Positions 50,056-60,045 are shown, counted from the stretch's first letter. The stretch: 64,000 nucleotides of DNA from Eisenbergiella tayi (GCF_001881565.1 NZ_MPDJ01000004.1:616163-680162); one strand, 5' to 3'. The notes: generated by a model not told the origin, from the letters alone. Numbers and translations: made by a program.

Positions 50056-50889
50056 CTATTTCTCCTCTCCGTCCACGTCTTCCGCCTCTGTCCCGCCGCC
50101 TTCGCCCAGAGATGTCAGTCCGTGAAATTCCAGCTCCCCTTCCGGAAGCTCTTTGGTCGTTATAATAATATCATCCTCTATGGATTCCTGTTCCACAAAA
50201 ACAGCGCCTGTCTTCATAAGCTCCAGAACCACCAGAAAAGTGACTATCACATCCATCCTGCTCCCCTGGTTTTCCAGAAGCTCCCTGAAATTCATTCTTT
50301 TATGGCTCTTTATGTATCCGGCCACATAACTGGCCTTGGCATCGATGTTGACCTCATCCCGTTCAATCCTGCCGAAATGGCTGCGGACAGGATCCACCTT
50401 GTCCTCCTGCCGCTTAAGACAGGTCTGGAAAATCTGATGAAGGCGTGTCAGCGTAACGTCCGCCAGCAGTTCCTCATAATCCACTGGCGCCTTATATTTT
50501 GCCACCTCCGCCGGTATCGTGGGAGCCTTGTAAAAATTCTTACGGGCATCCACCTGCATGTCCCTCAATTCATAAGACATATACTTATAGGCCTTATACT
50601 CCAGCAGTTTCTGTACCAGTTCGGCCCTGGGATCCTCTTCCTCTCCCTCTTCATTCACTTCCTTCGGGAGAAGCATCCTGCATTTGATATCCAGCAGCGT
50701 AGCCGCCATCAGCAGGAATTCACTCATTACGTTCATATCCTCGGACTGCATCTGGCGTATATAATCAAGATACTGTTCCGTAATTTCCGCAATGGGTATA
50801 TCATAAATATCCACTTTGTTCTTTTCTATTAAATGCAAAAGAAGGTCCAGCGGGCCTTCAAATACCTGCAGCTTTACCTCAATTGCCAT
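50056..50889 (-). CDS. scpA: Segregation and condensation protein A
   Basis: A 277-residue kleisin. The opening MAIEVKLQVFEGPLDLLLHL IEKNKVDIYDIPIAEITEQY, the SEFLLMAATLLDIKCRMLLP helix, and the C-terminal winged helix (RMNFRELLENQGSRMDVIVT FLVVLELMK) are diagnostic. It bridges the SMC head domains with ScpB. An acidic insert and tail (VNEEGEEEDP; GEGGGTEAEDVDGEEK) are present. The start overlaps the phosphoesterase stop (TGATG), so translation is coupled. Confidence 0.95.
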   Translation of the reverse strand: MAIEVKLQVFEGPLDLLLHLIEKNKVDIYDIPIAEITEQYLDYIRQMQSEDMNVMSEFLLMAATLLDIKCRMLLPKEVNEEGEEEDPRAELVQKLLEYKAYKYMSYELRDMQVDARKNFYKAPTIPAEVAKYKAPVDYEELLADVTLTRLHQIFQTCLKRQEDKVDPVRSHFGRIERDEVNIDAKASYVAGYIKSHKRMNFRELLENQGSRMDVIVTFLVVLELMKTGAVFVEQESIEDDIIITTKELPEGELEFHGLTSLGEGGGTEAEDVDGEEK

Positions 50890-51770
50890 CAGCTTCCTCT
50901 TTCCGGATCCAGACGGACCACAATCAATTCTCCCGGATTGAATACACGGACGGGCAGCGTGTGTGTTCCCAGCCCTCTTCCCAAGATCATACGGCTTTTT
51001 TCTTCCGCGGAAGCTTTTTCCTCCGTATAAAGCCCCCCGTCATATCTGGGAAACAGGCGCAGTGAAGGCGACAGCACTCCGCCGAGCACCGGAAGCCGCA
51101 TGATCCCTCCGTGCACATGGCCCGACAGCACCAAATCCGCTCCCCAGGCCGCATAGGCCTTAAAATAATCCGGGTTATGCGCGATCAGGATATTGTATTC
51201 GTCTGAGGAAGGACGTCCCAAAAGGGAGTTCAGATAAGAAACCTTCATTTCCCTGCGGCTGAGCTTTTTATAATAATCCATATCTATTTCCGCCCCGAAT
51301 ATCCGGATACCCGCGTCGGGAAGGAGAACATTCCCGTTTTCCAGAAGCACAACCCCCGCACGTCTGAGCTGTCCGGCATAATCGGCATAGGCATTTTTGT
51401 ATTTATACGTATCTGTTTTCAGGCGGTATTCATGGTTGCCGTTAGCATAATAAACCGGGTATTTTCCGGCCAGAGCCTTCATGGTCTCCAGCGCCGGCGT
51501 ATAGTTTGCGGGCATCTGTGAGGTCAGCATATCACCTGCCACCAGGATGCTGTCCGGCCTGCAGCCATCCACAGCGTTCAGCAGCCTGCTGTTATGCTCC
51601 CCGAACTGCTTGTTGTGCAGATCGGAGAGCATTGCAAAACAATAACTTCTTTTAAGCCCCTTACAGGGTATATGGTACTCTATCGTAACAAACCGGTTAA
51701 CATCCCGTATGATAACAACGAGAAAAAATAAGACCACCAAGGCCGCCAGGCCTGCAACAATCTGAATCAC
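50889..51770 (-). CDS. Metallophosphoesterase (YkuE/YaeI-like)
   Basis: A 293-residue calcineurin-like phosphatase with one N-terminal membrane helix (IVAGLAALVVLFFLVVIIRD). The metal motifs are present in order: MLSDLHNKQFGEHN, ILVAGDMLT, YYANGNHEY, IAHNPDYF and VLSGHVHGGIMRLP. Family members dephosphorylate lipids (UDP-diacylglucosamine-like) or cyclic nucleotides; the substrate is unknown. Membrane attachment points to envelope lipids. It is upstream of and coupled to scpA. Confidence 0.88.
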   Translation of the reverse strand: MIQIVAGLAALVVLFFLVVIIRDVNRFVTIEYHIPCKGLKRSYCFAMLSDLHNKQFGEHNSRLLNAVDGCRPDSILVAGDMLTSQMPANYTPALETMKALAGKYPVYYANGNHEYRLKTDTYKYKNAYADYAGQLRRAGVVLLENGNVLLPDAGIRIFGAEIDMDYYKKLSRREMKVSYLNSLLGRPSSDEYNILIAHNPDYFKAYAAWGADLVLSGHVHGGIMRLPVLGGVLSPSLRLFPRYDGGLYTEEKASAEEKSRMILGRGLGTHTLPVRVFNPGELIVVRLDPERGS

Positions 51771-51827
51771 TATTTACTCCTTTGCCTCTGAGTCTCTTCT
51801 TTCAGAAGTATATCATATTTTCTTCCA

Positions 51828-53018
51828 TTATAAAAGAAAATATCCCAGAACTTTCAAAACATAATCTTTGTATACAGCCTCTGCAACCGATTCCGCAAAC
51901 AGGACCGGAACCGTTCCTATCGTCTCCCCGTTCAGCCTGTAGACGGCTTCTCCGGCCTTTTCTCCCGCTTCTATGGGCGCTCTGGCCGCTCCCGGCAGAT
52001 TCAGTATTTTTTCCACCGCGCTCAGGTCATTTCCCTTCACATCCAGATAGGAAAATCCTTCCTTGTAAACCAGGCCCACATCCTCCGCCACGCCGCCGTC
52101 CACAATAAGACGGGGCAGCGCATCCTTATTTTCATCCTTATACAGGGCGCTGACACTGTAGCCATAATTCAACAGGGTGGCCGCGTCACTGAAACGGACC
52201 TTATAATCCGGTGCCGTCATCACCACGGCTATCAGGTCGATATCATCCTTACGGGCCGTTGCGGAAAGACAGTACTTCGCCTTGCTCGTGGAACCGGTTT
52301 TCAGGCCTGTGGTCCACTGATACTGCTTCAGCAGCTTGTTGGTGCTGGACAGGGTAAAGGTGGAACTTCCCCTGGCCGTATTGTGCGTAATATCTTCCAT
52401 CCAGATCATGGTATAGTTAAAAACGGCAGGATGTTTGGTTATCAGTTCCCTTGACATCGCTGCGACGTCCCTTGCGGTAGTGTAATGGTTATCCGAATCC
52501 GTCAGGCCGCAGCAGTCCTCAAAATGTGTCCCCTGCATGCCGAGCTGCTCCGCCCTTTCATTCATGCGGGAAACAAATTCTTCCTCGCTTCCTGCGATGA
52601 ATTCCGCCATGGCTACCGCCGCATCGTTCCCGCTGGCCACCGCGATACATTTGATCATGGTGTCCACAGTCTGCATTTCACCTTCCTCCAGAAACACCTG
52701 GGAGCCTCCCATCGACTGGGCATGGGCACTGGTCATCACTTCATCCTCCAGCTTTATGTCCCCTCTGTCCAAAGCCTCAAAAATAAGAAGCATCGTCATA
52801 ATCTTCGTAATACTTGCCGGGGAACAGGAAGCATCCGCATTCTGCTCATATATCACCGTCCCGGTGGATGCTTCCATCAAAATGGCGGAAGGCGCCGAAA
52901 TGGACACCGGGGCCCCTTCCTGGGCATATCCTTTTATTTCCGGCATTCCTATCAGACATATGACCAGCATGAAGGAAATAAGCTTTTTCGCTATTGCCTT
53001 TTGTTTCACACAATTCAT
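51828..53018 (-). CDS. D-alanyl-D-alanine carboxypeptidase (DacF-like)
   Basis: A 396-residue S11 penicillin-binding protein, paralogous to the one at 46.3 kb. Signal sequence ISFMLVICLIGMPEIKGYAQ. Motifs: SxxK in CSPASITKIMTML (SITK), SxN as ASGNDAAVA, and KTG in TTGLKTGSTSKAKYC. C-terminal beta domain from ~275. The ATG at 53018 with AGGGGAG at 8 bases is chosen over earlier starts. Sporulating clostridia use DacF in spore-cortex assembly; whether this is DacF or a vegetative paralogue is unclear. Confidence 0.9.
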   Translation of the reverse strand: MNCVKQKAIAKKLISFMLVICLIGMPEIKGYAQEGAPVSISAPSAILMEASTGTVIYEQNADASCSPASITKIMTMLLIFEALDRGDIKLEDEVMTSAHAQSMGGSQVFLEEGEMQTVDTMIKCIAVASGNDAAVAMAEFIAGSEEEFVSRMNERAEQLGMQGTHFEDCCGLTDSDNHYTTARDVAAMSRELITKHPAVFNYTMIWMEDITHNTARGSSTFTLSSTNKLLKQYQWTTGLKTGSTSKAKYCLSATARKDDIDLIAVVMTAPDYKVRFSDAATLLNYGYSVSALYKDENKDALPRLIVDGGVAEDVGLVYKEGFSYLDVKGNDLSAVEKILNLPGAARAPIEAGEKAGEAVYRLNGETIGTVPVLFAESVAEAVYKDYVLKVLGYFLL

Positions 53019-53153
53019 AAGGGAAACTCCCCTCCACATAAGTTCTATAACACATTTTATGTACGTGCGTGGGGATTATTCCTGGAGTGTTCTTTAATTT
53101 CCGGTATTCGGCAGATTTTGGGCATGTCCCTGCACAAATCGGGCTTCCGACAC

Positions 53154-53198
53154 AAAAACGGACCGCCGGAGGGCATGATCGCCTTCCGGACAGTCCGT
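53154..53198 (-). terminator. Terminator of the GH25 lysozyme gene
   Basis: ACGGAC...GTCCGT with inner CCGGAAGGC/GCCCTCCGG pairing, followed by TTTTTG on the minus strand. Confidence 0.85.
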
Positions 53199-53264
53199 AT
53201 TATTAATGGCTTAATAGCCGGCAAATCGGAACAGCTGCTTTTCTCGGGCTGCCGCGCCATCGCT

Positions 53265-54527
53265 TTACTGCGCCGCTGCCGCCTGTGCCTGCGCGATTAC
53301 AGCAGCCGCAATCGCCGGATCCACAGGAAGTCCTGTAGCGGTGTCAATCATATTGCCTGTTGCCGGATCCAGTACCCACGTGGAAGGATCCACACCGGTC
53401 AGATCAATATCCGGAGCAACCACTTCCTGTCCATAGCCGGAAGCATCAAACACATAAGTCTTTCCGTCAAGTACCAGCGTTTTGTTCATAGCCATGCTGC
53501 CGTCTTCCTGGAAGTAGCGAACACCCTTTTCATCAGTAAACCAGCCATACTGCATGGAACCGTCCGCACCGAACAGGTAGGTGAGGCCAGCAATGGTAAC
53601 ATAGCCCTTCTGCATGAAGCCGTTGACATCGAAATAATAATTCTTGCCCTGGATCGTCACCAAATCACGGAGCATATGGCCGTCCTTCGTATCCATATAG
53701 AACGTATTCACACCGTCTGTCAGCCAGCCGTTATTATAAAGGGTACCGTCCGCATTCATGAAATAACGGTTGCCTTCATAATCAACCCAGCCGTACTGCA
53801 TACGGTAATTGTTATAGAAATAGGTCTTGCCTCCCCTTGTGGTAAAACCATAAGGGATAATGATATTAGAATAATCCTTAAACTGGAAGTTCAGGTCAAC
53901 TCTTCCCTGAATGCCGTTTACCGTACCGCTGCTGGTAAACTGCCAGAAGGCCGGATTCGGATATTCACAGGCATCCGCATACTGGGCAGCCCAAACATCG
54001 AAGGGAACAGGCCCGATACGCTGTGTCAGCCAGTTTTTGCTGGAATACACCATGGGGTAATAACCCGCACTCTGGATAATGGTACAGAAAACTACGGTAA
54101 GCGCAGCCAGCTGTTCCGGCGTCATAGATTTATGTACCGCATCCTCCAGGTCAAATACAACCGGCATATTCACCGTAAAGGGAGCGATGGCCGCCAGCGT
54201 GAACTGGGCCTCCGCCATGGCCGCTTCTACCGTTGTCGCATAGGAATAAAGATAAACGCCTGTTTTCAGCCCGGCGGCATTAGCGCCCACCATGTTCGCC
54301 GCAAAATAAGGATCCAGGCCGCTTTTGGCGCTTCCCACCTTTATAAACGCAAAGCTGTAGCCATCTGCCGCCACTGCGCTCCAGTTAATAGCCCCCTGGT
54401 ATTTGGATACATCGATCCCCTTGCCTATCACTCCGGCTGCTTCCGCTTCCACACCCGAAGATAAAAATGTTCCAACACCAATGACAGCCGCCAATACGAG
54501 GCTGACAATTCTTTTCTTCCAGTTCAT
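53265..54527 (-). CDS. Secreted GH25 lysozyme with C-terminal cell-wall-binding repeats
   Basis: A 420-residue exported muramidase. Signal peptide MNWKKRIVSLVLAAVIGVGT to a VEAEAAG cleavage region. The GH25 domain (~32-215) has KGIDVSKYQGAINWSAVAAD, AFIKVGSAKSGLDPYFAANM, MPVVFDLEDAVHKSM with the catalytic DxE, and AQYADACEYPNPAFWQF. After this come four to five ~20-residue choline/cell-wall-binding-type repeats (NNYRMQYGWVDYEGNRYFMN; GKNYYFDVNGFMQKGYVTI). The tail is Ala-rich with a GVDPSTWVLDPATGNMID unit. The start at 54527 has AGGAGG at ten bases. Probable role: cell-wall turnover. Confidence 0.92.
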   Translation of the reverse strand: MNWKKRIVSLVLAAVIGVGTFLSSGVEAEAAGVIGKGIDVSKYQGAINWSAVAADGYSFAFIKVGSAKSGLDPYFAANMVGANAAGLKTGVYLYSYATTVEAAMAEAQFTLAAIAPFTVNMPVVFDLEDAVHKSMTPEQLAALTVVFCTIIQSAGYYPMVYSSKNWLTQRIGPVPFDVWAAQYADACEYPNPAFWQFTSSGTVNGIQGRVDLNFQFKDYSNIIIPYGFTTRGGKTYFYNNYRMQYGWVDYEGNRYFMNADGTLYNNGWLTDGVNTFYMDTKDGHMLRDLVTIQGKNYYFDVNGFMQKGYVTIAGLTYLFGADGSMQYGWFTDEKGVRYFQEDGSMAMNKTLVLDGKTYVFDASGYGQEVVAPDIDLTGVDPSTWVLDPATGNMIDTATGLPVDPAIAAAVIAQAQAAAAQ

Positions 54528-54606
54528 CTGTAACTTTCCTCCTGCTCTTCTGTACCAATGTCCATTTGTTCCATATTCCCGGAAATTCCTGCCAATTCTG
54601 AACAAT

Positions 54607-54637
54607 AGAAAGGCAGGGGCCTGAAGGTCCCCGCCTT
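54607..54637 (-). terminator. Terminator of the CmpB-like gene
   Basis: AAGGCGGGGACC and GGCCCCTGCCTT pair on the minus strand before TTCTATT. Confidence 0.8.
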
Positions 54638-54648
54638 ATACGTCAGAG

Positions 54649-55242
54649 TTAATACCATCTGGCCTTAAATTCCTCGTATTTTTCCATCAGCCTGTCTCTC
54701 TGCTCCATCACATTAATGTGAAGCGCAGACAGAAACTGATGTAAAAAGTCAATCGTAAATAATATAATAATAATCCTGAGCACCCAAAGCCCTGGTCCAT
54801 ATGTATACCATGTAGCCATATTCATTACGGCCTTATGCAGATATCCAATAATAATGACCGCATAAAATCCCCAGGCAATCGTACTTTCCAGGCAGACAAT
54901 GCCCTGATAATTAAAGGGCTTCTCCCTGTAATCCCACCATACCTCTCCGAATATACGCAGCATGGCTCTTCCGACCAGGTATTCAAATACCGTGGCAATA
55001 AAAGCTCCTGTCAAATACAGCAGCACCGGATTCCCGGCAAAAGGACGCAGCAAAAAATAACCGACAAGTGCTCCGAACCCATAAATAGGACAGAACGGAC
55101 CTTTGGCAAATCCTCTGTTAGTCAGTCTGTGGTTACAGATTGACATATAGATCGATTCCACAAGCCAGCCCAGAACACTGTAAATACAGAACGCCGCGAC
55201 CAGATGCCAAACATCAGCTCCCAGTATTCCATTTATCCACAT
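54649..55242 (-). CDS. Putative ABC-transporter type IV membrane protein (CmpB family)
   Basis: A 197-residue protein with about five helices and the ABC_trans_CmpB (PF06541) features: FCIYSVLGWLVESIYMSICN, RGFAKGPFCPIYGFGALVGY, and FEYLVGRAMLRIFGEVWWDY then REKPFNYQGIVCLESTIAWG. The ATG at 55242 with AGAAGGG upstream begins MWINGILG. No ATPase is near, and a true transporter role is unproven. Confidence 0.85.
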   Translation of the reverse strand: MWINGILGADVWHLVAAFCIYSVLGWLVESIYMSICNHRLTNRGFAKGPFCPIYGFGALVGYFLLRPFAGNPVLLYLTGAFIATVFEYLVGRAMLRIFGEVWWDYREKPFNYQGIVCLESTIAWGFYAVIIIGYLHKAVMNMATWYTYGPGLWVLRIIIILFTIDFLHQFLSALHINVMEQRDRLMEKYEEFKARWY

Positions 55243-55340
55243 ATTGTCTTTCCCTTCTGATAATCCGGACTTATCATCCTCATAGAAAGCTTCCCGCCCG
55301 GCTGTCTTTCCACTGCCGGACCGGCGCATTCTCTACCGTA

Positions 55341-55377
55341 TAAAACACAAGTCCTTGGTAATAAATGCCAAGGACTT
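55341..55377 (-). terminator. rpsU terminator
   Basis: AAGTCCTTGG pairs exactly with CCAAGGACTT (10 bp) and is followed by GTGTTTTAT on the minus strand, 10 bases past the rpsU stop. Confidence 0.85.
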
Positions 55378-55385
55378 CCGTTTTC

Positions 55386-55562
55386 TTAGTTATATTTACG
55401 TTTTCTAGCCGCTTCGGATTTTTTCTTACGTCTTACGCTGGGCTTCTCGTAATGCTCTCTCTTACGGATTTCCTGCTGTATTCCAGCTTTTGCGCAGCTT
55501 CTTTTAAAACGACGTAATGCGCTGTCCAAAGTCTCATTTTCTTTTACGATAATGTTAGACAT
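55386..55562 (-). CDS. rpsU: 30S ribosomal protein S21
   Basis: A 58-residue basic protein. It reads MSNIIVKENETLDSALRRFK, continues RSCAKAGIQQEIRKREHYEK and ends RRKKKSEAARKRKYN. This is the full S21 sequence pattern. It binds the 30S platform near the anti-Shine-Dalgarno region. GGGAGG stands about 15 bases before ATG. It lies alone between the CmpB-like gene and alaS with its own terminator. Confidence 0.96.
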   Translation of the reverse strand: MSNIIVKENETLDSALRRFKRSCAKAGIQQEIRKREHYEKPSVRRKKKSEAARKRKYN

Positions 55563-55770
55563 AGCTCACACCTGACCTCCCTTCAGTCCCTTCAAGTTCA
55601 CGACTGATTGGGTTTTTTATGCATACCAATGCACAAGAAATATTATACCAAAAATTGAAAGGACGTCAACTACTTTTTTAATAAATTAAGTATATTTTAT
55701 GAAAAAGTGAGTCAAAACGTTAATTTTCAGCAATTTTTGTTCATTTTTCCTATTTCCGTGCCGTTACCAG

Positions 55771-58410
55771 TTACTTTATTTGTCCGTCCAGAACTTTTTC
55801 GACTTCGACAATCGCCTGAGGTATTCCCGCCGGATTCTTTCCGCCAGCCTGAGCCATATTGGGACGGCCTCCGCCGCCTCCTCCTACAAGAGCGGCAATT
55901 CCCTTAATCAGATTTCCCGCATGGGCTCCCTTTGCCATGGCTTCTTCCGTTGCCATCGCCACCAGGTTTACTTTGCCGTCCTTTTCAGAAGCGAGTACGA
56001 CTACGCCCTCTCCCAGCTTTTCCTTCAGCTGATCGCCCAGCTCACGGAGTCCGTTCATATCCACGTTATCTGCTTTGGCTGCCAACAGCCTGACACCCCT
56101 GACCTCTTTTACCTGATCCATTACATTGCCCAGTGATTCCCTGGCTGCCTTGCTCTTCAGGGATTCATTCTCACTGGAAAGCTGTTTTACTTCTGCCATG
56201 AGGTGGGTAAGCTTCTCCGCAAGGTTTGCGGGAGTTGCTTTTACAATTCTGGCCGCTTCGGCTAACTTTTCTTCCACTTCTTTATAATAAGCAAAAACAC
56301 CCGTTCCCGTTATGGCTTCAATCCTTCTCACGCCTGCCGCAACACCGTTTTCAGACAGTATCTTGAACACGGCAATGTCACCGGTATTGGCCACATGGGT
56401 ACCGCCGCAGAGTTCTGTGGAGAAATCCCCCATCTGAACCACACGTACGCTGTCGCCGTATTTTTCCCCGAACAGAGCCATGGCGCCTGTTTTCTTCGCC
56501 TCGTCAAGAGTCATGACAGAGGTCTGCACGGGAAGATGGGCTGCGATTTCCTCATTGACAATCTTTTCCACCTTGTCCAGCTCTTCCTGGGTCATTGCGG
56601 AAAAATGACTGAAATCAAAACGAAGCCTGCCTGCGTCCACATAGGATCCTGCCTGTTCCACGTGGGAACCAAGCACTGTACGCAGAGCCTTCTGAAGCAG
56701 ATGGGTTGCACTGTGGTTCTTGCAGGTAGCCGCTCTTTCCGACGCGTTTACGGCAAGTTCCACCTTGTCCCCGTTTTTAATCATTCCTTTGGTCATCCTG
56801 CCGATATGGCCTATCTTGCCTCCGGCCAGATGAACCGTATCCTTTACTTCAAATTCACCGTCGGCACAGCGGATCACACCGGTATCGCCGCACTGTCCGC
56901 CCATGGTTCCGTAAAAAGGAGTCCGGGAAACAATAATGGTTCCGTTTTCTCCGTCCGTAAGGGCGTCAACCACGGCTTCTTCCGTTGTCATGGCTGTGAC
57001 CTCCGATTCCCATACCAGCTTATCATAGCCTACGAATTCCGAACTGATTGCCGGATCCAGGGATTCATAAACCGTAACGTCCGCGCCCATATAGTTGGTG
57101 ACCTTTCTGGCAGCGCGGGCTTTTTCCTTCTGCTCCTTCATGGCAGCCTGGAAACCGTCTTCATCGATGGTAAGGTTTTTCTCCTCCAGAATTTCCTTCG
57201 TGAGATCCAAAGGAAAACCATAGGTATCGTAAAGGCGGAAGGCATCCTCGCCTGACAGCTGAGTCTTCCCTTCCTTCATCATAGTATCTTCCATATCGGA
57301 AAGAATACTCAGGCCCTGGTCAATGGTTTTATTAAATTTACTTTCTTCCTGTGTCAGCACATTGAAAATAAAGTCTTTTTTCTCTTCCAGCTCCGGATAG
57401 CCGTCCTTGCTTCCCTCAATTACGGTATGGCTCAGGTTTGCCAGGAAATCCCCTTTAATTCCGAGAAGCCTTCCGTGACGTGCCGCGCGGCGGATGATAC
57501 GGCGCAGGACATAGCCCCTGCCTTCATTGGAAGGCATGATGCCGTCCGAAATCATAAAGGTGGCGGAACGGATATGATCCGTCACAATACGGATGGAAAC
57601 ATCCCAGTCATGGTTTTCCTTATATGTCTTTCCGGCAAGCTCGCATACTCTGTTCCGCAGCGCCTGGATGGTATCCACATCAAAAATGGAATCCACATCC
57701 TGCACTACGGCCGCCAGACGCTCCAGCCCCATGCCGGTATCTATGTTCTTCTGATCCAGCTCGGTATAATTGCCGTGCCCGTCATTGTCAAACTGGGTGA
57801 ATACGTTATTCCATACTTCAATATAACGATCACATTCGCAGCCGACCGTACAGCCCGGCTTTCCGCAGCCGTATTTTTCCCCTCTGTCATAATAGACTTC
57901 GGAACAGGGGCCGCAGGGACCGGAACCATGCTCCCAGAAGTTATCCTCCTTGCCGAAGTGGAAAATACGCTCCGCAGGGATACCAATTTCCTTATTCCAG
58001 ATATCAAAAGCCTCATCATCATCCAGATATACGGAAGGATAAAGCCTGTCCGGATCCAGTCCGACCACTTCGGTCAAAAATTCCCAGCACCAGGCAATAG
58101 CCTCATGCTTGAAATAATCACCAAAGGAAAAGTTGCCCAGCATCTCAAAAAAAGTTCCATGCCTGTCCGTCTTTCCGATATTCTCAATATCACCGGTACG
58201 GATACATTTCTGGCAGGTGGTCACTCTCTTCCTGGGAGGGATTTCCTGCCCTGTAAAATAAGGCTTCAGAGGCGCCATACCGGAATTGATCAACAGTAGG
58301 CTGTTGTCATTATGGGGCACCAGAGAGAAGCTTTTCATCACCAGATGGCCCTTGCTTTCAAAAAAGTCCAGGAACATCTTCCTCAGTTCATTTACTCCGT
58401 ATTTATTCAC
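55771..58410 (-). CDS. alaS: Alanyl-tRNA synthetase
   Basis: An 879-residue class II synthetase. Class II motifs in the N-terminal catalytic domain (NDNSLLLINSGMAPLKPYF, GNFSFGDYFKHEA, GMGLERLA), the editing domain (ATCKNHSATHLLQKALRTVL with HxxxH, LCGGTHVANTGD) and the C-Ala end with GGGGGGRPNMAQAGG are all present. I start at the GTG at 58410, behind TTGGAGGAAAGAAAC; the frame also has a TTG upstream that sits in the ribosome site. A perfect sigma-A promoter is 40 bases upstream. No T-box leader is present: the 5' UTR is too short. Confidence 0.97.
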   Translation of the reverse strand: MNKYGVNELRKMFLDFFESKGHLVMKSFSLVPHNDNSLLLINSGMAPLKPYFTGQEIPPRKRVTTCQKCIRTGDIENIGKTDRHGTFFEMLGNFSFGDYFKHEAIAWCWEFLTEVVGLDPDRLYPSVYLDDDEAFDIWNKEIGIPAERIFHFGKEDNFWEHGSGPCGPCSEVYYDRGEKYGCGKPGCTVGCECDRYIEVWNNVFTQFDNDGHGNYTELDQKNIDTGMGLERLAAVVQDVDSIFDVDTIQALRNRVCELAGKTYKENHDWDVSIRIVTDHIRSATFMISDGIMPSNEGRGYVLRRIIRRAARHGRLLGIKGDFLANLSHTVIEGSKDGYPELEEKKDFIFNVLTQEESKFNKTIDQGLSILSDMEDTMMKEGKTQLSGEDAFRLYDTYGFPLDLTKEILEEKNLTIDEDGFQAAMKEQKEKARAARKVTNYMGADVTVYESLDPAISSEFVGYDKLVWESEVTAMTTEEAVVDALTDGENGTIIVSRTPFYGTMGGQCGDTGVIRCADGEFEVKDTVHLAGGKIGHIGRMTKGMIKNGDKVELAVNASERAATCKNHSATHLLQKALRTVLGSHVEQAGSYVDAGRLRFDFSHFSAMTQEELDKVEKIVNEEIAAHLPVQTSVMTLDEAKKTGAMALFGEKYGDSVRVVQMGDFSTELCGGTHVANTGDIAVFKILSENGVAAGVRRIEAITGTGVFAYYKEVEEKLAEAARIVKATPANLAEKLTHLMAEVKQLSSENESLKSKAARESLGNVMDQVKEVRGVRLLAAKADNVDMNGLRELGDQLKEKLGEGVVVLASEKDGKVNLVAMATEEAMAKGAHAGNLIKGIAALVGGGGGGRPNMAQAGGKNPAGIPQAIVEVEKVLDGQIK

Positions 58411-58442
58411 GTTTCTTTCCTCCAAAATCGCTAATCTATCCT

Positions 58443-58471
58443 ATTATAAATTTAATTTTTTCCCTTGTCAA
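58443..58471 (-). promoter_or_regulatory. Consensus sigma-A promoter of alaS
   Basis: TTGACA (58466-58471), a 17-base spacer, TATAAT (58443-58448). Confidence 0.93.
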
Positions 58472-58509
58472 CGCCGCCCTGTTCTTTTCCCGGTACACTT
58501 TACGATTCC

Positions 58510-60045
58510 TCAGCATAATGGAGCGAAGACACGGAGCACGGAATCAAACAGGCCGCCTATAATGCCCTGCTTGCAGTCCTTCAGCGTAATCTCCCTGCTC
58601 ACCTCAATCGTATCCAGGCTGTCTTTCTTCAGTTCCTTCAGCCCGCTTGTCCGGTATAAGAGGGTCGCACATTCAAAATGAAGGTACAGGCTTCTGAAAT
58701 CCATGTTCACACTGCCCACGACACCGAATTCATCATCACTGATATAGCTTTTTGCATGGATAAAGCCGGGAGTATATTCATATATCCGGATCCCTGCTCT
58801 TAAAAGCGGAGGATAATTGGAACGGGTGAGACGGAAGATCGTGGGCTTGTCCGGTGTTCCCGGTGTGACAATTCTCACATCCACTCCCCTCTTGGCAGCC
58901 ATGCACAAGGCATTGCGCATCACGTCATCCACAATAAGATACGGCGTAAATATGTAGACATATTTCTTCGCCTGATTCAGGATATCCAGATACACATTTT
59001 CTGCAATTGTTTCATTATCCAGAGGAGAATCGGTATAAGGCTGTACAAAGCCTTCTCCCTCAAAGGGTTCCGGATGGTACACATGGGGCTTGAAGCAGCT
59101 GATATCCGTATCCTCTTTCCGGAAAGCATTCCACATTTCCAGAAACATCTCCGTAAAGTTCCATACGCCCTCGCCTTTCAGCCTTACCCCGGTATCCTTC
59201 CAGTAACCGAAGCGCACCTTTTTGTTAATATATTCATCGGCCAGGTTGATCCCTCCGGTAAAGGCGGTATGCCCATCAATATCAAGGATTTTCCTGTGAT
59301 CTCTGTTATTCATGACCAGGGAAAAGAACGGAATCACCGGATTGAAGGCCATACATTTAATCCCGCATTTCTCCAGCCATTTGAAATAGCCGCCCGGAAG
59401 CAGGGTCACGCAACCCATATCATCATATATCATCCGGACATCCAGGCCTTCATCCGCCTTCTGCTTCAGAATTTTCAGAACCTCTTCCCACATTTCCCCT
59501 TCGGAAACGATAAAATACTCCACAAAGATAAAATGTTTGGCAGCCCTTAACTCATCCAGCATATCCACAAACATTTCTTCCCCGCTGGGATAATAGGTAA
59601 CATCGGTATTTCCGTAGACGGGAAAATCACCCACCCGCCTCACATAATCAAAGGTCCCCGCCGCACGTCCGTGAACCTTGCCCAGGCGATCCTGTATTTC
59701 AGCTTCCTGAAGCAGGCTTTCCTTAAACAGTTCGTGCTGCTCATTCAGCTTTCTGCGCATCCCGCGGGAAGGCTTTTTATCACCCGAGAACAGATAAAGC
59801 AGGCCGCCGAACAAAGGCAGCACCATAATTAATACAATCCAGCCGATTTTATAAGCCGAATTATCATCTTTTCCTATAATATACAAAACAATAACAATAC
59901 TGAGTACCGTAAAAGCTGTTGTTATCCAACTGGAATATTTCGCAAGCTCCTCCAGCATAAAAACAATCCAGAGGATCTGAAGCAAAATAAGCGCAACCGT
60001 AACCACAATACGGTTGACCACCAGTCTTTTGTATTTCCCTTTCAT
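58510..60045 (-). CDS. cls: Cardiolipin synthase
   Basis: A 511-residue phospholipase-D family enzyme that joins two phosphatidylglycerol molecules to cardiolipin. Two N-terminal helices (VVTVALILLQILWIVFMLEE; AFTVLSIVIVLYIIG) and a third hairpin lie before the catalytic part. Two HKD motifs are seen: NRDHRKILDIDGHTAFTGG and FIHAKSYISDDEFGVVGSVN. It starts at 60045, four bases after the transporter stop, so the two genes form an operon. Confidence 0.93.
   Translation of the reverse strand: MKGKYKRLVVNRIVVTVALILLQILWIVFMLEELAKYSSWITTAFTVLSIVIVLYIIGKDDNSAYKIGWIVLIMVLPLFGGLLYLFSGDKKPSRGMRRKLNEQHELFKESLLQEAEIQDRLGKVHGRAAGTFDYVRRVGDFPVYGNTDVTYYPSGEEMFVDMLDELRAAKHFIFVEYFIVSEGEMWEEVLKILKQKADEGLDVRMIYDDMGCVTLLPGGYFKWLEKCGIKCMAFNPVIPFFSLVMNNRDHRKILDIDGHTAFTGGINLADEYINKKVRFGYWKDTGVRLKGEGVWNFTEMFLEMWNAFRKEDTDISCFKPHVYHPEPFEGEGFVQPYTDSPLDNETIAENVYLDILNQAKKYVYIFTPYLIVDDVMRNALCMAAKRGVDVRIVTPGTPDKPTIFRLTRSNYPPLLRAGIRIYEYTPGFIHAKSYISDDEFGVVGSVNMDFRSLYLHFECATLLYRTSGLKELKKDSLDTIEVSREITLKDCKQGIIGGLFDSVLRVFAPLC

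Noticed and set aside
52485..54464. 659-codon plus-strand frame opposite the carboxypeptidase and lysozyme genes
   Set aside because: Antisense of two well-identified genes and spans their boundary.
58411..58510. T-box leader for alaS
   Set aside because: The promoter is only ~40 bases from the start, and no AGGGTGG antiterminator motif is present.
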